Source: an uncultured Bacteroides sp.
GTDB taxonomy: Bacteria; Bacteroidota; Bacteroidia; Bacteroidales; Bacteroidaceae
DNA length: 35,687 bases
Direction: 5' to 3'
Assembly (NCBI GenBank): GCA_949300425.1
Contig: CASGED010000019.1
Coordinates: 1 to 35,687, forward strand
Below, in pieces: positions 33,447 through 35,687 of this stretch. Each line of letters opens with the position of its first letter. Within the stretch, counting starts at the first letter, position 1. Position numbers and translations under genes: made by a program. Under the pieces are notes generated by a model, which worked only from the letters and a program-made list of their open reading frames with translations, was not told the origin of the DNA and did not search any database.

Positions 33447-34182
33447 TCAACGCCATGTTCTCTTGCAGGCGCTTGTTTTCTTCTATCAGCTTCATGTTTT
33501 CTTTAGCCTTCGCCACGTAGTCCTTCACCAAAGGATTTTGCTTAAATGCCAAGGGGGCCGATTTCAGAATTTCTTCAATTTCGGGTGTCATGACGGGATA
33601 GGGCAAAGTGCTGCACATCATCATGAAGATGCTATAACCTAACACATTTTCATAATTGGTGGTAATAAAACCTTTCACATACGCGTCCATCGCCTGCACC
33701 ATGGAATCTACTTCATGTTGCAGTTGGTCGTGAATGTCATCCAAGCGCACACCGTCCAGCACCATGCGGGCCTCCTTGCGCTCCATGTCGTTGATGGCGC
33801 GCTCCATGTCGTTGCGCCGGGCAATGAAGTCATACAACTGGTCGTTCAGAGGCGTACCTTCGGCTTTCAGCTGGGTATTGGAAATGTTCACCCGAATTTT
33901 TCCGTTTTCCAGCACCAACGGCATCAACCCCTCCTCGTTCATGTAGAGGGTCACCATACGCACGGTATCCACCGCACCCTTCATCTTGAACCATCCGTGC
34001 ACCATTTCGGCCGAATCGACCACCACCCAATCGCCTTCTTGCAAGGCTTTCAGGTAGAGCATTTTCCCGTCCAGACTGGTGATTGATGATTTTCCTTCTA
34101 TCCGATAACCTTTGGTACACGAAGTCAGGCACACAAGTCCCAACACCAACAATAGGATATTGTTCAAACTCTTTTTTATCAT
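33439..34182 (-). CDS. DUF4369-domain lipoprotein
   Basis: A 247-residue protein. The signal ends in lipobox CLTSC (Cys at about 22), predicting an outer-membrane or periplasmic lipoprotein. Residues about 25-125 form the beta-rich DUF4369 domain (YRIEGKSSITSLDGKMLYLK, then DSAEMVHGWFKMKG). In Bacteroides this domain often precedes a thioredoxin fold. Here no thioredoxin domain follows; the rest is helical with a charged coiled-coil-like tail. The ATG at 34182 is chosen because the predicted transcript starts just upstream. The last residues (ALNE) and the stop lie in a repeat. Confidence 0.82.
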   Translation of the reverse strand: MIKKSLNNILLLVLGLVCLTSCTKGYRIEGKSSITSLDGKMLYLKALQEGDWVVVDSAEMVHGWFKMKGAVDTVRMVTLYMNEEGLMPLVLENGKIRVNISNTQLKAEGTPLNDQLYDFIARRNDMERAINDMERKEARMVLDGVRLDDIHDQLQHEVDSMVQAMDAYVKGFITTNYENVLGYSIFMMMCSTLPYPVMTPEIEEILKSAPLAFKQNPLVKDYVAKAKENMKLIEENKRLQENMALNE

Positions 34183-34210
34183 GTAAGAAAGATTTTTTGA
34201 GTACACTCGG

Positions 34211-34239
34211 CAAAGGTATTAATATTCCTTATAATCAAA
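34211..34239 (-). promoter_or_regulatory. Promoter of the DUF4369 lipoprotein gene
   Basis: Minus-strand TACCTTTG (plus CAAAGGTA, 34211-34218) and a TTTG -33 box (plus CAAA, 34236-34239), spacer 17 bp. The gene start is 29 bp downstream. Confidence 0.6.
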
Positions 34240-34271
34240 ACAGGAAGGTAAGTTTTTTCAGTTGGTTTACG

Positions 34272-34279
34272 TATTTTTG
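34272..34279 (+). promoter_or_regulatory. -7 box of the sulfatase-maturase gene
   Basis: TATTTTTG matches TAnnTTTG, 38 bp before the start codon. The -33 region is T-rich (34253-34258) without a clear TTTG. Confidence 0.55.
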
Positions 34280-34317
34280 CCGAAAATTAAAACTGAATAC
34301 TGAAAGAAGCCAAATTT

Positions 34318-35550
34318 ATGTCAACAACATACGCACCTTTCGCCAAGCCGCTTTACGTGATGTTGAAGCCCGTGGGAGCTTTATGCAATCTGGCATGCGA
34401 CTATTGCTATTATACGGAAAAGTCCAAGCTATACAGGGATACCCCCCGGCACGTGATGAGCGAGGAATTGCTGGAAAAGTTCATCCAGGAATATATCTAC
34501 TCGCAGACCATGCCCCAAGTGCTCTTCACCTGGCACGGCGGAGAAACGCTGATGCGTCCCCTTTCTTTCTACAAACGGGCCATGGAGTTGCAAAAAAAGT
34601 ATGCCAACGGACGCACCATTGATAATTGCATCCAAACGAACGGCACGCTTCTGACCGATGAGTGGTGCCGCTTCTTCAAGGAAAACAATTGGCTGGTGGG
34701 CGTCTCCATAGACGGGCCGCAGGAGTTCCATGACGAATATCGGCGCGACAAGCAGGGACGCCCGTCTTTTCATAAAGTGATGCAAGGCATCAACCTCTTG
34801 AAGAAACATGGCGTGGAGTGGAACGGCATGGCCGTAGTGAACGACTATAACGCCGATTATCCCGTGGAGTTTTATCGTTTCTTCAAGGAAATAGGATGCC
34901 ATTACATTCAGTTTGCACCTATCGTAGAACGTATCTTGCCCCACACGGATGGACGTCACTTGGCTTCTCCGGCCGATGTGGATGCGCCTTTGGCGGACTT
35001 CTCGGTCAGCCCGGAGCAATGGGGGAACTTCCTTTGTGGCTTGTTCGACGAGTGGGTGAAGGAGGACGTAGGTACATACTTCATCCAAATCTTTGACTCT
35101 ACGCTGGCTAACTGGTGCGGCGAGCAACCGGGCGTGTGCAGCATGGCCAAGACATGCGGACATGCCGGGGTGATGGAATTCAACGGTGATGTCTATGCGT
35201 GCGACCACTTCGTCTTTCCCCAATACAAATTGGGCAACATCTACCAGCAGACGTTGGTAGAGATGATGTACGGCGAACGTCAGCAACGCTTCGGCCGCGC
35301 CAAGCAAGGCACTTTGCCTCGCCAATGCCGTGACTGTGCTTGGCTTTTTGCTTGCAATGGTGATTGCCCCAAGAATCGCTTCGCCCGCACGACCGATGGT
35401 GAGCCAGGGTTGAACTACCTATGCGAAGGCTACCGTAAGTTTTTTGCCCACGTGGCGCCCTACATGGATTTCATGAAGCGTGAATTGCAGGCAAAGCGTG
35501 CCCCGGCCAACGTGATGCAGGCCATCAAGGAAGGGAGGATAAAGAAGTAA
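34318..35550 (+). CDS. chuR: Anaerobic sulfatase-maturating enzyme (radical SAM/SPASM)
   Basis: A 410-residue radical SAM enzyme that converts the active-site Cys or Ser of sulfatases to formylglycine without oxygen. Sulfatases need this to desulfate mucin and glycosaminoglycans. The radical SAM cluster motif CNLACDYC holds Cys 23, 27 and 30. FTWHGGETLMRP and VSIDGPQEFHDEYR are typical of the core. The C-terminal SPASM part has CSMAKTCGHAGVMEF, VYACDHFVFP (with the Asp after Cys proposed as base in this family) and CRDCAWLFACNGDCPKNRF for two auxiliary clusters. No sulfatase gene lies in the window. The stop overlaps a 13-bp cassette-edge motif. Confidence 0.94.
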   Translation: MSTTYAPFAKPLYVMLKPVGALCNLACDYCYYTEKSKLYRDTPRHVMSEELLEKFIQEYIYSQTMPQVLFTWHGGETLMRPLSFYKRAMELQKKYANGRTIDNCIQTNGTLLTDEWCRFFKENNWLVGVSIDGPQEFHDEYRRDKQGRPSFHKVMQGINLLKKHGVEWNGMAVVNDYNADYPVEFYRFFKEIGCHYIQFAPIVERILPHTDGRHLASPADVDAPLADFSVSPEQWGNFLCGLFDEWVKEDVGTYFIQIFDSTLANWCGEQPGVCSMAKTCGHAGVMEFNGDVYACDHFVFPQYKLGNIYQQTLVEMMYGERQQRFGRAKQGTLPRQCRDCAWLFACNGDCPKNRFARTTDGEPGLNYLCEGYRKFFAHVAPYMDFMKRELQAKRAPANVMQAIKEGRIKK

Positions 35551-35687
35551 ATGGGAATTTAGATGGCACACAGATGACACAGATTTCACAAGATGACCAC
35601 AGATTTATTCTTTAAACCTGTAGGCGAAGCCCTTTAAAATCTGTGTAAATCTGTCTCATCAGTGTCATCTGTGTGCCATTAAACACA
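35549..35687. repeat. CACAGAT hairpin repeat opened by the 13-bp edge motif
   Basis: AAATGGGAATTTA (35549-35561) overlaps the TAA stop of the maturase gene. A perfect 18-bp inverted repeat follows: ATGGCACACAGATGACAC (35563-35580) and GTGTCATCTGTGTGCCAT (35662-35679). Inside are further facing pieces, ACAGATTT and AAATCTGT. A right-hand partner motif, if present, is beyond the window edge. Confidence 0.75.

Overview
The window looks like a chromosomal segment from Bacteroidales, most likely Bacteroides or a close relative. The main reasons are: many promoters of the Bacteroides type (-7 box TAnnTTTG, usually with a TTTG-like -33 box 18-20 bp upstream); an UpxY-type capsule antiterminator behind an invertible promoter; a long PPi-dependent phosphofructokinase; an anaerobic sulfatase-maturing radical SAM enzyme; lipoproteins and OmpP1/FadL-like porins typical of the group; and DUF3810, DUF4369 and DUF5715 proteins. 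I cannot name the species.

Layout. 1-1444: 3' repeats, an UpxY/NusG-like antiterminator on the minus strand, its leader, and a 186-bp promoter segment bracketed by perfect 21-bp inverted repeats. The polysaccharide operon it should control would lie to the left, outside the window. 1445-4350: adk and hpt (minus), divergent from nnr (plus). 4331-8252: three exported or cell-surface proteins (DUF5715, FadL-like porin, a Trp/Tyr/Gly- and Ser/Arg-rich protein). 8464-14735: prmA, a membrane-anchored GH25 lysozyme, PPi-PFK, and the overlapping pair aroC-M20 peptidase. 14756-14871: a long terminator and tRNA-Thr(CGT). 14970-18396: slyD-GH20 hexosaminidase-lipoprotein on one strand. 18397-19085: about 690 bp of non-coding DNA packed with repeats. 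19086-24935: a 1949-residue alpha-2-macroglobulin homologue that lacks the thioester motif. 25087-27749: a PatB/MalY-type lyase, and an overlapping pair of RIC/hemerythrin protein and LuxR regulator with a degenerate receiver. 27775-30294: pgeF and obg (1-nt overlap), a 22-bp tandem repeat, and a DUF2442 gene. 30634-35550: DUF3810 zinc-motif membrane protein, mazG, plsC, a DUF4369 lipoprotein and the sulfatase maturase.

Most genes are housekeeping: purine salvage and adenylate balance, NAD(P)H-hydrate repair, shikimate pathway, glycolysis, ribosome and lipid functions. The accessory interest lies between the genes. Several families of interspersed hairpin repeats sit directly on stop codons. 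A 13-bp motif (AAATGGGAATTTA) occurs exactly four times, and twice it pairs with an inverted partner (AAATGATAATTTA) to frame a hairpin-bearing cassette. A cluster of ten GTGAAA/TTTCAC hexamers and two separate 22-bp-period tandem arrays also stand out. The phase-variable promoter of upxY is the clearest regulatory system. The 13-bp-framed cassettes are the best candidate for something undescribed.
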